The notes under the pieces: generated by a model
What the model saw: only the letters and a program-made list of their open reading frames with translations
What the model was told of the DNA's origin: nothing
Databases searched by the model: none
Part shown: positions 28,694 to 38,055 of the stretch, in pieces
How the letters are laid out: every line of letters begins with the position of its first letter
Position numbering within the stretch: position 1 is the first letter of the stretch
Made by a program: the position numbers and the translations under genes
DNA from: Azospirillaceae bacterium
GTDB taxonomy: Bacteria; Pseudomonadota; Alphaproteobacteria; Azospirillales; Azospirillaceae
Assembly (NCBI GenBank): GCA_028281465.1
Contig: JANQJV010000297.1
Span: 27,515-91,514, forward strand
Length of the DNA stretch: 64,000 bases
Direction: 5' to 3'

Positions 28694-30046
28694 TCACAAC
28701 AACATGGTGAGCGGGTCCTCGATCAATCTCTTGAAAGCGGCCAGGAACTGGGCACCAATGGCGCCATCGACGACACGGTGGTCGGTCGACAAAGTGCAGC
28801 TCATCAGAGTGGCGATCGTCAGCGCGCCCTCCTTCACGACGGCCCGTTGCTCGCCGGCCCCCACGGCCAGCAGGCAGCCCTGTGGCGGGTTTATGATGGC
28901 GGCGAACTCCCGCACACCGAACATGCCCAGGTTTGAGATGGTGAAACTGCCGCCCTGGTAGTCTTCCGGCTTAAGTTTACCGTCGCGCGCCTTCCTGGCC
29001 AGGCCTTTCATCTCGTTGGAGAGAGTGGCCAGTCCCTTGGTTTCGGCCTGCTTGATGATTGGGGTGATCAGGCCGTCCGGTGTTGCGACGGCAACGGAGA
29101 CATCAGCATGCTCGTAGAACAGTGTGGCGTCCTCAGTCCAGGCTGCATTGGCTTGCGGCACGGCCTTCAGCGCCAGCGCGCAGGCCCGGATGACGAAGTC
29201 GTTGACGGAGAGTTTGTATTCATCCGAGCGGTCATTGAGCTGTTTGCGCATGGCAAGCAGCGTGTCCAGCTCACAGTCAACAGTCAGATAAAAATGTGGG
29301 ATGGTCTGTTTCGCCTCGGTCAGGCGTCGGGCGATGGTCTTGCGCATGGAACTGTTCGGCTTGGCCTCGTAACGCAAGCCAAAAACGTCCGACAGCGTCT
29401 TGGCGTCCGGCCCGGAAGCCACCACCGGCGGCTTCACGGCCGCAGCCGGGGCCACGGCGGGCGCAGACGCAGACGCAGACGCCGCGGCCGCCGGCTGGGG
29501 ACCCGGTACCACTGCAGCAGTCGCGTCCGCAGCGATCGCTCGTTCCACATCGGTTTTGACGATGCGGCCGTTCGGACCGCTTCCTGCAATGGTGGAAAGA
29601 GGCAGGCCTGCTTGGTGCGCCATACGCCGTGCCAAAGGACTGGCGAAGACCCGCCTGTCCGTGCCGCTTGCCGACACGGCCACCGCGGGAGTGGCTGTGG
29701 TCGGTGGTGCAGATGCCTGAGATGCCGCTGGCGCAGCGGATGCTGGGGGCGACGACGACGCGGAGCCGGCAGTGGCAGCGCCGCTCAGCGCCGTAGCGTC
29801 TTCGCCGTCCAGCAGCAAGAGGGCGATCGGTGCGTTGACCGCCACGTTCTGTGTGCCGGCCGCGACGAGAATCTTGCCGAGGCGGCCTTCGTCCACCGCT
29901 TCCACTTCCATCGTCGCCTTATCGGTTTCGATTTCAGCGATGGTGTCGCCGGCGTTGATGGCGTCGCCCTCGGTCTTGAGCCACTTCGCCAAGGTACCCT
30001 CGGTCATGGTTGGCGACAGGGCGGGCATGAGAATTTCGATCGGCAT
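28694..30046 (-). CDS. pdhC: Pyruvate dehydrogenase E2, dihydrolipoamide acetyltransferase
   Basis: 450 residues: one lipoyl domain (lipoyl-Lys in [17 protein letters not shown]), an Ala/Pro-rich linker, a peripheral-subunit-binding domain (VFASPLARRMAHQAGLPLSTI), a second Ala/Pro linker, and the catalytic domain ending with the acyltransferase motif DHRVVDGAIGAQFL. It forms the structural core that transfers acetyl groups to CoA. The gene order pdhA-pdhB-pdhC-lpd is intact. Confidence 0.97.
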   Translation of the reverse strand: MPIEILMPALSPTMTEGTLAKWLKTEGDAINAGDTIAEIETDKATMEVEAVDEGRLGKILVAAGTQNVAVNAPIALLLLDGEDATALSGAATAGSASSSPPASAAPAASQASAPPTTATPAVAVSASGTDRRVFASPLARRMAHQAGLPLSTIAGSGPNGRIVKTDVERAIAADATAAVVPGPQPAAAASASASAPAVAPAAAVKPPVVASGPDAKTLSDVFGLRYEAKPNSSMRKTIARRLTEAKQTIPHFYLTVDCELDTLLAMRKQLNDRSDEYKLSVNDFVIRACALALKAVPQANAAWTEDATLFYEHADVSVAVATPDGLITPIIKQAETKGLATLSNEMKGLARKARDGKLKPEDYQGGSFTISNLGMFGVREFAAIINPPQGCLLAVGAGEQRAVVKEGALTIATLMSCTLSTDHRVVDGAIGAQFLAAFKRLIEDPLTMLL

Positions 30047-30091
30047 GGGTCTGGTCCCCGGGCGGGTGAAGGCGGAATCGGCGGACGGGTC

Positions 30092-31480
30092 TCAGGTGCG
30101 GTAACACACGTCTTTCGCCGCCTTGACGATGACCTCCGGCTGTGGCAGGGCGAGCTTCTCAAGATTGGCAGCATAGGGCAGCGGCACATCAGCCCCGGTG
30201 ACCCGAACCACGGGCGCGTCCAGATGGTCAAAGGCGTGTTCCATCATCAGTGCCGACAGTTCGGAACCGATGCCGGCGAACGGCCAGCCCTCCTCCACCG
30301 AAACCAGACGATTGGTTTTGGCCACGCTGGCCACCAGCGTCGCGACATCCAGTGGACGTAGCGTACGCAGATCGATGACTTCGGCGTCGATGCCTTCGCT
30401 TGCCAAGTGCTCCGCCGCCTTCAGCGCATGACCCACCATGAGCGAGAAGGCGGTGATGGTCACGTCGCGCCCGGTGCGCAGTATCTTGGCCCGACCGATC
30501 GGCACAATAAACTCTTCGTCTTCCGGCACCGGCCCACTCTGGCCATAGGCAATCTCGTTTTCGAGAAAGATCACCGGATTCGGATCCCGAATCGCCGATT
30601 TGAGCAATCCCTTGGCATCGGCGGCGGCAAAGGGGGCCACAACCGTCAGGCCTGGGCAATGGGCATACCAGCTTGCGTAACATTGCGAATGTTGCGCCGC
30701 CACGCGTGCCGCCGCCCCATTTGGACCACGGAACACGATCGGGCAACCCATTTGCCCACCCGACATGTAAAGAGTCTTGGACGCCGAGTTGATGATCTGG
30801 TCGATCGCCTGCATAGCGAAGTTGAAAGTCATGAACTCGACGACAGGGCGTAATTTCCCGAACGCCGCACCGACACCAAGGCCGGCAAAGCCGTGCTCAG
30901 TAATCGGGGTGTCGATGACACGATTGGACCCGAATTCGGCCAAAAGACCCTGGGTGACCTTGTAAGCGCCCTGATATTCGGCAACTTCCTCGCCCATCAC
31001 GAAGACGGTTGGGTCGCGCCGCATTTCTTCAGCCATGGCATCGCGCAGTGCTTCGCGCACCGACTGCTGCTTGCTCGACACGAAGAAGCGCGCTTCGTCA
31101 TCCGTCGCGACCGGTGCCGCCGGGATCGGCGTTGCCCCAACACCGCCGGCCGAACCTGGCGGCACGGCCGTTGTCGCCTCGCCTGCCGCAGACGCTGTCA
31201 TGGGAGTCGGCGAGGTTGCCCCAGCCGTGACATCCTCACCCTCACCGACCAGCCGTGCAATCGGCGTATTCACCGCCACTCCTTCGGTGCCTTCCGCGAC
31301 CAGGATCTGGTGCAAGACGCCTTCGTCCACCGCTTCCACTTCCATGGTCGCCTTGTCGGTTTCGATCTCGGCAATGGCGTCTCCGGCACTCACCTTATCG
31401 CCCTGCGCCTTCAACCATTTGGCAAGCTTGCCTTCGGTCATGGTCGGCGACAGCGCCGGCATTAAGATATCGATCGGCAT
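30092..31480 (-). CDS. pdhB: Pyruvate dehydrogenase E1 beta with N-terminal lipoyl domain
   Basis: 462 residues. The first ~80 form a lipoyl domain nearly identical to that of pdhC ([19 protein letters not shown], lipoyl-Lys in [17 protein letters not shown]). A Pro/Ala/Thr linker follows, then the transketolase-like E1-beta ([35 protein letters not shown]). A lipoylated E1-beta is a known feature of alphaproteobacterial complexes. The ATG at 31480 follows GGAGGAAGGGA. Confidence 0.96.
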   Translation of the reverse strand: MPIDILMPALSPTMTEGKLAKWLKAQGDKVSAGDAIAEIETDKATMEVEAVDEGVLHQILVAEGTEGVAVNTPIARLVGEGEDVTAGATSPTPMTASAAGEATTAVPPGSAGGVGATPIPAAPVATDDEARFFVSSKQQSVREALRDAMAEEMRRDPTVFVMGEEVAEYQGAYKVTQGLLAEFGSNRVIDTPITEHGFAGLGVGAAFGKLRPVVEFMTFNFAMQAIDQIINSASKTLYMSGGQMGCPIVFRGPNGAAARVAAQHSQCYASWYAHCPGLTVVAPFAAADAKGLLKSAIRDPNPVIFLENEIAYGQSGPVPEDEEFIVPIGRAKILRTGRDVTITAFSLMVGHALKAAEHLASEGIDAEVIDLRTLRPLDVATLVASVAKTNRLVSVEEGWPFAGIGSELSALMMEHAFDHLDAPVVRVTGADVPLPYAANLEKLALPQPEVIVKAAKDVCYRT

Positions 31481-31582
31481 TCCCTTCCTCCGGCGATCAG
31501 GCCTACGTGGCGCAGGCCCGGGCATCCGCCGCCCGTTTTCTGGTTCCTGTTTGCAACATGGGGTGTAACGATCGGTGTTCGG

Positions 31583-32599
31583 TCAAGCCGGCAGCAGCAC
31601 ATCCGTGTAGAGTTCCACCGGGTCCGGTTCCTCGCTTTGCTGGGAGAATTCGGCCGCATCGTTGACGATGATCTTGATCTCGCGGTCGATCACCTTGAGG
31701 GTATCCTCATCCGCGTGCCCGTTGTCCAGGATACGGCTGCGCAACGTGGCGATCGGATCGGATTCGGTCCGCACCTTCGATACTTCTTCCTTGCTGCGGT
31801 ACTTGGCGGGGTCGGACATGGAATGACCCCGGTAACGATAAGTCATCATCTCCAGAATGATCGGGCCATTGCCGTTGCGGATGAACGCCAGCCATTCCTC
31901 GGCAGCCGCGCGCACAGCCGTCACATCCATGCCGTTGACCTGACGCCCGGGAATGCCATAGGCGCTGCCGCGCTGGTGCAATTCGCCGGCTGACGCTCGT
32001 TCCTGCGAGGTCCCCATGCCGTATTTGTTGTTTTCGATGATATACAGCACGGGCAGCTTCCAGAGTGCCGCCATGTTGAAAGACTCGTAAACCTGCCCCT
32101 GATTGACCGCTCCATCGCCCATGTAGCAGGCACAAACGCCGCCATCACCATGGTATTTGTGCGCAAAGGCAAGGCCTGTGCCCAGTGGCACTTGGGCGCC
32201 AACGATCCCATGGCCTCCGAAGAAGCGTTTCTCGCGGCTGAACATGTGCATGGAGCCGCCTTTGCCCTTGGAATAACCGCCACGCCGACCGGTCAGTTCG
32301 GCCATCACGCCTTTGGAATCCATGCCGCAGGCCAACATGTGGCCGTGATCCCGATAGGCGGTGATCACGGAATCGCGGTCGCTCAGGGCGGCCTGGACGC
32401 CGACCACGACGGCTTCCTGGCCGATATACAGATGGCAAAATCCACCGATCAGCCCCATACCGTACAGTTGCCCGGCCTTTTCCTCGAAGCGGCGGATGAG
32501 CAGCATGTCGCGGTAATACTGCAGCAGGACCTCGGTGGTCTCTGCGGGGTCAGATATTTTGCCATCCTCGTTGCTGACGCGTTGCGCACTGGTGGCCAC
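31583..32599 (-). CDS. pdhA: Pyruvate dehydrogenase E1 alpha
   Basis: 338 residues from GTG 32599, which follows GGGGGGAAC; a longer open frame to 32698 has no site. The thiamine diphosphate motif is GDGAVNQGQVYESFNMAALW through ENN, and the phosphorylation-loop-like region is YRYRGHSMSDPAKYRSKEE. With E1-beta it decarboxylates pyruvate. It is the first gene of the cluster, 102 bp ahead of pdhB. The upstream 380-bp spacer presumably holds the promoter. In many relatives ftsB lies next to pdhA; here it is 7.6 kb away. Confidence 0.96.
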   Translation of the reverse strand: MATSAQRVSNEDGKISDPAETTEVLLQYYRDMLLIRRFEEKAGQLYGMGLIGGFCHLYIGQEAVVVGVQAALSDRDSVITAYRDHGHMLACGMDSKGVMAELTGRRGGYSKGKGGSMHMFSREKRFFGGHGIVGAQVPLGTGLAFAHKYHGDGGVCACYMGDGAVNQGQVYESFNMAALWKLPVLYIIENNKYGMGTSQERASAGELHQRGSAYGIPGRQVNGMDVTAVRAAAEEWLAFIRNGNGPIILEMMTYRYRGHSMSDPAKYRSKEEVSKVRTESDPIATLRSRILDNGHADEDTLKVIDREIKIIVNDAAEFSQQSEEPDPVELYTDVLLPA

Positions 32600-32979
32600 G
32601 TTGGTTCCCCCCGAAAGGTTCGTTGCTTGTTCGGTGCGCTGCAAAAAACGCACTGGGCCGAAATGCAGAAACGGCGTGAAGTCCTGAAGATGGACCACCT
32701 CACACCGTTTCCCTCACCCTAGCCGTGCGCCGGCGGGGACGCAACCAGGCAGGCGTCCTGGCTGGTTTGTTATGAAACCAAATCCGATCGAACACGGTCC
32801 GGATGGCGACGCCGGCCATTGCACGGGACGTTCCCTGCTGTGCTCCCTGCCGCACCGCGCCTTGAACGAACCACGGCAACGCGTTACCCAAAAGCAGCGC
32901 GGGTTCCCGGGCCTTCGTGGGTGTTTGTGCCCAGCCGCATCGCCCCCGCCGCCATCAAAGCACGCCAAAGGTGTTTCGC
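32600..32979. other. Divergent spacer between pdhA and the DUF2155 gene
   Basis: 0.38 kb with no supportable gene. It should contain the pdhA promoter (minus strand) and that of the DUF2155 gene (plus strand). Related genomes often have a small complex I accessory gene (NDUFA12-like) before the DUF2155 gene; I see no such gene here. Confidence 0.4.
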
Positions 32980-33438
32980 ATGCCGTCAATCACGACCATC
33001 TCCGGTCACCAGACCAGGCACCGGTTGCCCATCGCCGCCGCGATCGTCTGTGCCGTGCATGTATTTGTTGTTGCCATACCCAGGCCGGCAGCCGGTCAAC
33101 AGATGATTGACCGCAGCCAGGCTGTTCTGCAGGCCTTGGATAAAATCACGGCCCGCGTCTCAACGCTCACGGTTCCGGTCGGCGGGACGGTCTCATTTGG
33201 TGCGTTGTCGATCACAGCACGGGCTTGCCGGGAACCGCAACCGATCGAACCGCCAGAATCGGCAGCCTTCCTCGAAATACTGGAAATGCGACCGGACGAG
33301 CCAACAGCGACCGTCTTTACCGGATGGATGTTTGCCTCCAGTCCGGCCCTGTCGTCCATGCAACATGCCGTCTACGACATCTTGGTCACCGATTGCCGGG
33401 ACCCGGTTCCACCGACGGCTGACGACCCCTCACGATGA
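32980..33438 (+). CDS. DUF2155-family exported protein
   Basis: 152 residues. A hydrophobic segment (PIAAAIVCAVHVFVVAIPRPAAG) forms a signal peptide or anchor. The DUF2155 core follows: LDKITARVSTLTVPVGGTVS, then a cysteine in ITARACREP, EPPESAAFLEI, VFTGWMFASSPALS, and the terminal VYDILVTDCR. The two cysteines may form a disulfide in the periplasm. Function is unknown; the family is nearly confined to alphaproteobacteria and often lies beside aat, as here (convergent, 33 bp apart). The ATG at 32980 is chosen over a longer upstream frame because it begins the signal peptide directly. Confidence 0.85.
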   Translation: MPSITTISGHQTRHRLPIAAAIVCAVHVFVVAIPRPAAGQQMIDRSQAVLQALDKITARVSTLTVPVGGTVSFGALSITARACREPQPIEPPESAAFLEILEMRPDEPTATVFTGWMFASSPALSSMQHAVYDILVTDCRDPVPPTADDPSR

Positions 33439-33471
33439 TCGGCGGAGGTCGTGACGACCGGTACAGGCCGC

Positions 33472-34125
33472 CTAATCTCCGAGCGCCTTCTGGAAGGTCG
33501 CCATGGCGGCCACACCATCGATCCCGGCAAAATCAGTGCGACGGCCGATCGCTCGCGACAAGAGGCGCCGGTAGATGGTGCGCGGAATCTCGATGGCGCC
33601 GAACTGGGACAAGTGGTCCGTGACGAATTGAGCATCAAGAAGGGTAAAGCCACCATGCCTCAGGCGCGCAACCAGATGAACCAGAGCAACCTTGCTGGCA
33701 TCCGACTCGCGACTGAACATGCTCTCACCAAAGAATGCTCCACCCAGGGCGACACCGTAGAGGCCGCCCACCAACGCCCCGTTCCGCCAGGATTCGATGC
33801 TATGGGCGAACCCCTTGGCATGTAGCGAGGTATAAAGGCGGAAAATCTCCTCGTTGATCCAGGTATTCAGGCGTTTGTCGGTCGGTTCGGCGCAAGCGGC
33901 AATCACGCTGGCGAAATCACGGTTGCACACAACTTCGAATCTGTTCCTGCGCACGGTCCTGCGTAAGCGGCGCGGAACGTGGAAATCATCCAGGGGCAGG
34001 ATACCGCGACGGTTCGGATCGAACCAATAGAGTTCGGCCGAATCCGAGCTTTCCGCCATAGGGAAGTAACCGGCGGCATAGGCGCGTAAAAGCAAATCAG
34101 GAGTCAAATCCAGCACCGCGGACAT
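33472..34125 (-). CDS. aat: Leucyl/phenylalanyl-tRNA-protein transferase
   Basis: 217 residues. It attaches Leu or Phe to N-terminal Lys/Arg of proteins, making them ClpS/ClpAP substrates (N-degron pathway). Signatures: [39 protein letters not shown], and [44 protein letters not shown] (quoted here as consecutive family blocks: [27 protein letters not shown]). I chose the second ATG (34125), which starts immediately before the conserved region; 34140 is the alternative. Confidence 0.95.
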   Translation of the reverse strand: MSAVLDLTPDLLLRAYAAGYFPMAESSDSAELYWFDPNRRGILPLDDFHVPRRLRRTVRRNRFEVVCNRDFASVIAACAEPTDKRLNTWINEEIFRLYTSLHAKGFAHSIESWRNGALVGGLYGVALGGAFFGESMFSRESDASKVALVHLVARLRHGGFTLLDAQFVTDHLSQFGAIEIPRTIYRRLLSRAIGRRTDFAGIDGVAAMATFQKALGD

Positions 34126-34415
34126 GGCCGTCCATCGCAACAGAAAGTGACACGGCGTCGCTGGTCCACACCACCGTCACCGGCCGTCTCCGGTTCTGCC
34201 CACCTTAACCCCGGCATCCTCAGCCTGTGTAGCCACGAGTCAATCGGTGTCGGATTGATGAAGACGTACCATATGAGCCTCGTGCGCTGAAATGGGATCG
34301 CATCAAGAGGGCAGACAAAAAGGCTCACAAGTGTCGTGCTTGCTGCCCGCATTCAATGCATAGAACGCGACGGGACGGGGACGGCATCACGCCACGCCCC
34401 GTGCGACTCAGATGA

Positions 34416-35309
34416 TCATGCAGCCGCCTGGCTTGGCACATTGCGTACCAAGGCATCGTAGTCTTCCATGAGCGTACGGCTGATCTGTCCCGGCGTGAAA
34501 TGGAGCGCGTCAATTTGCCCGACCGGAGTGACCTCCGCGGCTGACCCGGTCAGAAACACCTCATCGGCCAGCCGCAAGTCGTCCGGCGGAATGGCGCGTT
34601 CGATCACCTCCAGACCACGGCGTTTGGCCAGGTTTATGATCGATCGACGAGTGATACCATCCAGAAAACAATCCGGAATCGGCGTATGCAGCTTGCCGTC
34701 GATGACCAGGAACACATTGGCGCCCGTTGCCTCGGCAATCAGTCCTCGGTAGTCAAGCATCAACGCGTCATGGCAGCCTGCTGCCTCCGCCGCGTGCTTG
34801 CTCAGTGTACAGATCATATACAGCCCGGCTGCCTTTGCCTGTGTCGGTGCACACTCCGGGGATGGCCGACGCCATGTCGCCGTCTGCAAGCGGATGCCGG
34901 CCATTCGCGCTTCCGGTGAGAAATAGCTCGGCCACTCCCAAACCGCGATAGCCACATGGATGGCGTTCTGCTGTGCCGAAACCCCCATCATCTCGCTGCC
35001 ACGCCAGGCAACCGGACGCACATAGCCATCGCGGATGCCTTGGCGTGCCACGGTCGCCTGAGTCGCCGCATCGAGTTCGCCGACGCCGTACGGCAACGTG
35101 AACCCCATCAATTCAGCGGATTGCACCAAGCGCGCGCTATGCTCGGTCAAGGCATACACGGAACCGTTGTAAACCCGTATCCCTTCAAATACACAGCTTG
35201 CATAATGCAGGCCGTGGCTCAGGACATGCAGGTTGGCCTCCCGCCAGGGCACGAACACACCATTGTACCAAATGTCGCCATCACGGTCATGGAACGGTTT
35301 GGGGACCAT
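34416..35309 (-). CDS. ilvE: Branched-chain amino acid aminotransferase
   Basis: 297-residue fold IV PLP enzyme interconverting Leu/Ile/Val and their 2-oxoacids. It has HVLSHGLHYASCVFEGIRVY near the N-terminus, the Schiff-base Lys in PTQAKAAGLY, and the cofactor region EATGANVFLVIDG with GITRRSI and FLTGSAAEVTPV. It is divergent from the MarR-type regulator 75 bp away, and this ilvE / MarR / response regulator arrangement is conserved in alphaproteobacteria. Confidence 0.94.
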   Translation of the reverse strand: MVPKPFHDRDGDIWYNGVFVPWREANLHVLSHGLHYASCVFEGIRVYNGSVYALTEHSARLVQSAELMGFTLPYGVGELDAATQATVARQGIRDGYVRPVAWRGSEMMGVSAQQNAIHVAIAVWEWPSYFSPEARMAGIRLQTATWRRPSPECAPTQAKAAGLYMICTLSKHAAEAAGCHDALMLDYRGLIAEATGANVFLVIDGKLHTPIPDCFLDGITRRSIINLAKRRGLEVIERAIPPDDLRLADEVFLTGSAAEVTPVGQIDALHFTPGQISRTLMEDYDALVRNVPSQAAA

Positions 35310-35383
35310 AGTGTCTGAATCCTTGTTGGTTTATTTCTCCTGCGTCCTGAAGCTTGTAACATTTGGGCAGTGAACGTGTCAAC

Positions 35384-35938
35384 ATGGCTGACGTAAAAGC
35401 GGGTGTTAATCAGCTATTCCTCCGGGAGGAGGAGCTTCGCCAAGGCATTGAGATGCTCTTCTACGCCTATCGTGAGTTCACAGCCGAAGCCGATGCAATC
35501 CTTGCCGAGATCGGCCTGGGCCGAGCCCACCACCGCGTCATTTACTTCGTGGGCCGGCATAGCGGCATCACGGTCTCAGAGCTGTTATCGATTCTCCGCA
35601 TAACCAAGCAGAGTCTATCTCGGGTGTTGGGCGACCTGGTCCGCCAGGGCTTCATCCTCCAGTCGACGGGCGACAAGGATCGACGCCAGCGGCTGCTGCG
35701 CCTAACGGACAAGGGAGTCGAGCTGGAACGCAAACTGTCTGAGACACAGCGCCAGCGCGTGGCCAAGGCCTATCGCAGCGCGGGCGCGGAAGCGGTGGAA
35801 GGGTTCCGATTGGTGCTGCTGGGTTTGATGCGCGACGCTGACAAGCGCATGTTTTTGGAGCGCCCAAGCTTGGGTGCCGATTCGGGTGAACGCGACAACT
35901 CGCCGTTGCTGACCCAGTTGGCCGGTAAAGGTGCCTGA
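35384..35938 (+). CDS. MarR-family regulator (PetP-like)
   Basis: 184 residues with a winged helix-turn-helix in the MarR position: LGRAHHRVIYFVGRHSGITV, the recognition helix region RITKQSLSRVLGDLVRQGFI, and wing DKDRRQRLLRLTDKG. In Rhodobacter the homologous petP precedes petR, a response regulator affecting cytochrome synthesis; the same order is seen here with a kinase added. The ATG at 35384 is preferred over a TTG 21 bp earlier. It is probably co-transcribed with the two downstream genes (22-bp gap, then 4-bp overlap). Confidence 0.85.
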   Translation: MADVKAGVNQLFLREEELRQGIEMLFYAYREFTAEADAILAEIGLGRAHHRVIYFVGRHSGITVSELLSILRITKQSLSRVLGDLVRQGFILQSTGDKDRRQRLLRLTDKGVELERKLSETQRQRVAKAYRSAGAEAVEGFRLVLLGLMRDADKRMFLERPSLGADSGERDNSPLLTQLAGKGA

Positions 35939-35960
35939 CCCCTTGCCAGGCGGAGGGCGT

Positions 35961-36650
35961 ATGACCGATCAGACCTCGCATATCCTGGTTGTGGATGACG
36001 ATACGCGGCTGCGCGAACTGTTGAGACGCTACCTGGTCGATCATGGGTATTTGGTGACCTCGGCGGCCAGTGCAGAGGAAGCAAGGGCCCGGCTCCAATC
36101 ATTCCATGTCGATCTTGTGGTACTCGACATCATGCTGCCGGGAGAGAATGGACTGGACTTGACCCGGTCGTTGCGCCGCATGCAGGCCACACCCATTCTG
36201 CTGCTCACGGCCCGGGGCGAACCCAACGACCGCATCGCAGGTTTGGAGGCCGGGGCTGATGATTATCTGGCCAAGCCATTTGAACCCCGGGAACTGCTTT
36301 TACGTGTGGCCGCCATCCTGCGTCGCCTGCCCAAGGCCGAAGAGCGGCCGTTGCGCACGGTCCAACTCGGCCGGACCGTCTTCGATCCGACCCGTGATGA
36401 ATTGCGCCATGGCGAAACCGTGATTCGACTGACCACGGCCGAAGCTAACCTCTTGCGCGTCTTGTCGGAACATGCCGGCGTGACCCTCAGTCGGGAAGAC
36501 CTAACGTATCTGAGCCGCATCGACGGTAATGCCCGTGCTGTCGACGTGCAGGTAACCCGGTTGCGCCGTAAGATCGAAGACGATCCGCGTCAGCCACGCT
36601 ACCTGCACACGGTACGCGGCGAGGGTTATGTGTTAAGGCCGGACGGATGA
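35961..36650 (+). CDS. OmpR/PetR-type response regulator
   Basis: 229 residues: receiver (VVDDDTRLREL, Asp56 in VLDIMLPGENGLD, LLTARGE, LAKPFEPREL) plus an OmpR-type winged helix (RLTTAEANLLRVLSEHAG, SREDLTY, RAVDVQVTRLRRKIEDDP, YLHTVRGEGYVLRPDG). The ATG at 35961 follows GGCGGAGGGC. The stop overlaps the histidine kinase start by 4 bp, so the pair is translationally coupled. Confidence 0.94.
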   Translation: MTDQTSHILVVDDDTRLRELLRRYLVDHGYLVTSAASAEEARARLQSFHVDLVVLDIMLPGENGLDLTRSLRRMQATPILLLTARGEPNDRIAGLEAGADDYLAKPFEPRELLLRVAAILRRLPKAEERPLRTVQLGRTVFDPTRDELRHGETVIRLTTAEANLLRVLSEHAGVTLSREDLTYLSRIDGNARAVDVQVTRLRRKIEDDPRQPRYLHTVRGEGYVLRPDG

Positions 36651-38011
36651 CCGCAACAGAACTGGATGCCTCGCCCCTTCGCTCCAGGCCCACCTACCGG
36701 CGCTGGCATCTTAAGCGCTACCTGCCGCGTACTTTGTTCGGTCGCTCGCTCGCGATCATCGTCACACCGGTTGTCCTCGCACAACTGGTCGCCGCGTGGA
36801 TTTTCTATGACCGGCATTGGGAGACCATAACCAGCCGGCTGTCCTTCAGCGTGGCAGCGGAAACCGCCTTCATCATCAAGCGCTGGGCGGACGCCGCGGA
36901 CGAAGCGGAACGAGCGCGAATCCTACGCCAAGCCCAGGAGACCATGGATCTGGTTGTGACCTTTCTGCCCGGGCAGACACTGCCGACCCCGCCTCGCCCC
37001 CTGCGTGGACTGCTGGAACCTGCCATGGCGAAGGAACTGCGCTCCAAAGTGGATCGACGCTTCACAATCAACACGCGTATTGCCCACGAGTGGTATGAAA
37101 TTCGAGTCGAACTAGAGGGTGGCGTCATGCAGGTGCTGTCACCGGAACGGCGGCTCTACACGCCGACGACCTATATCTTCCTGTTCTGGATGGTCGGCAG
37201 TGCCTTGGTCTTGTTTGCGATCGCCATCGTGTTCATGCGCAATCAGATCCGGCCGATCCGACGGTTGGCCGCGGCGGCCGACGATTTCGGCAAAGGGCGG
37301 GATGTGCCAGAGTTTCGCCCTGAGGGAGCTGCCGAAGTCCGCCAGGCCGCCAATGCCTTCCTCGTCATGCGTGCCCGACTGCAACGCCAGATCGGCCAGC
37401 GCACAGCCATGCTGGCGGGCGTGAGCCACGATCTGCGCACGCCACTCACACGCATGAAGCTCCAACTCGCCATGCTCGGTGAAGGCCAAGAAATCGAAGA
37501 TCTCAAGTCCGATGTGGTCGAAATGGAGGCCATGATCGACGGCTACCTCGCTTTCGCCCGCGGCGAAGGGGCCGAGCCCGTGGAAGAAACCGACCTCGCC
37601 GCATTGGTGAGCGATGTCGTGGCCGGCGCTCGCCGGTCTGGTGGACAAGTCGTCCTCAACATTGACGACGACCTCGTTCTACCGCTGCGTGCCAATGCCA
37701 TCCGTCGGGGCCTCTCCAACTTGCTGGCCAATGCCCGGCGTCACGCCGGGCACGTCTGGGTCACTGGAAACCGCCACGAGGGCGTTATCGAGATCATTGT
37801 GGACGACGACGGTCCCGGCATTCCGCCCAGTGAACGCGAGAATGTGTTCAAACCGTTCTATCGGTTGGACCGTTCACGCAACGTGGAAACGGGCGGCACC
37901 GGACTGGGGCTGACGATCGCCCGGGACGCCGTGCGCGGCATGGGAGGCGAATTGAGCTTGCATGAGAGCCCACGCGGCGGTCTGCGAGTCTTGGTTCGCT
38001 TACCTTTGTAA
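36647..38011 (+). CDS. EnvZ-type sensor histidine kinase
   Basis: 454 residues. TM1 (~34-53), a periplasmic domain (~54-174), TM2 (~175-197), HAMP (RPIRRLAAAADDFGKGRD), H box AGVSHDLRTPLTRMKLQLAML (His261, EnvZ-like) and HATPase (DDDGPGIPPSER, GTGLGLTIARDAV). It is the expected partner of the response regulator it overlaps. The stimulus is unknown. Confidence 0.94.
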   Translation: MTATELDASPLRSRPTYRRWHLKRYLPRTLFGRSLAIIVTPVVLAQLVAAWIFYDRHWETITSRLSFSVAAETAFIIKRWADAADEAERARILRQAQETMDLVVTFLPGQTLPTPPRPLRGLLEPAMAKELRSKVDRRFTINTRIAHEWYEIRVELEGGVMQVLSPERRLYTPTTYIFLFWMVGSALVLFAIAIVFMRNQIRPIRRLAAAADDFGKGRDVPEFRPEGAAEVRQAANAFLVMRARLQRQIGQRTAMLAGVSHDLRTPLTRMKLQLAMLGEGQEIEDLKSDVVEMEAMIDGYLAFARGEGAEPVEETDLAALVSDVVAGARRSGGQVVLNIDDDLVLPLRANAIRRGLSNLLANARRHAGHVWVTGNRHEGVIEIIVDDDGPGIPPSERENVFKPFYRLDRSRNVETGGTGLGLTIARDAVRGMGGELSLHESPRGGLRVLVRLPL

Positions 38012-38055
38012 GTCAGCGGCATACCATCCAATCATCCAGCATAGGCCGGCGGGAT

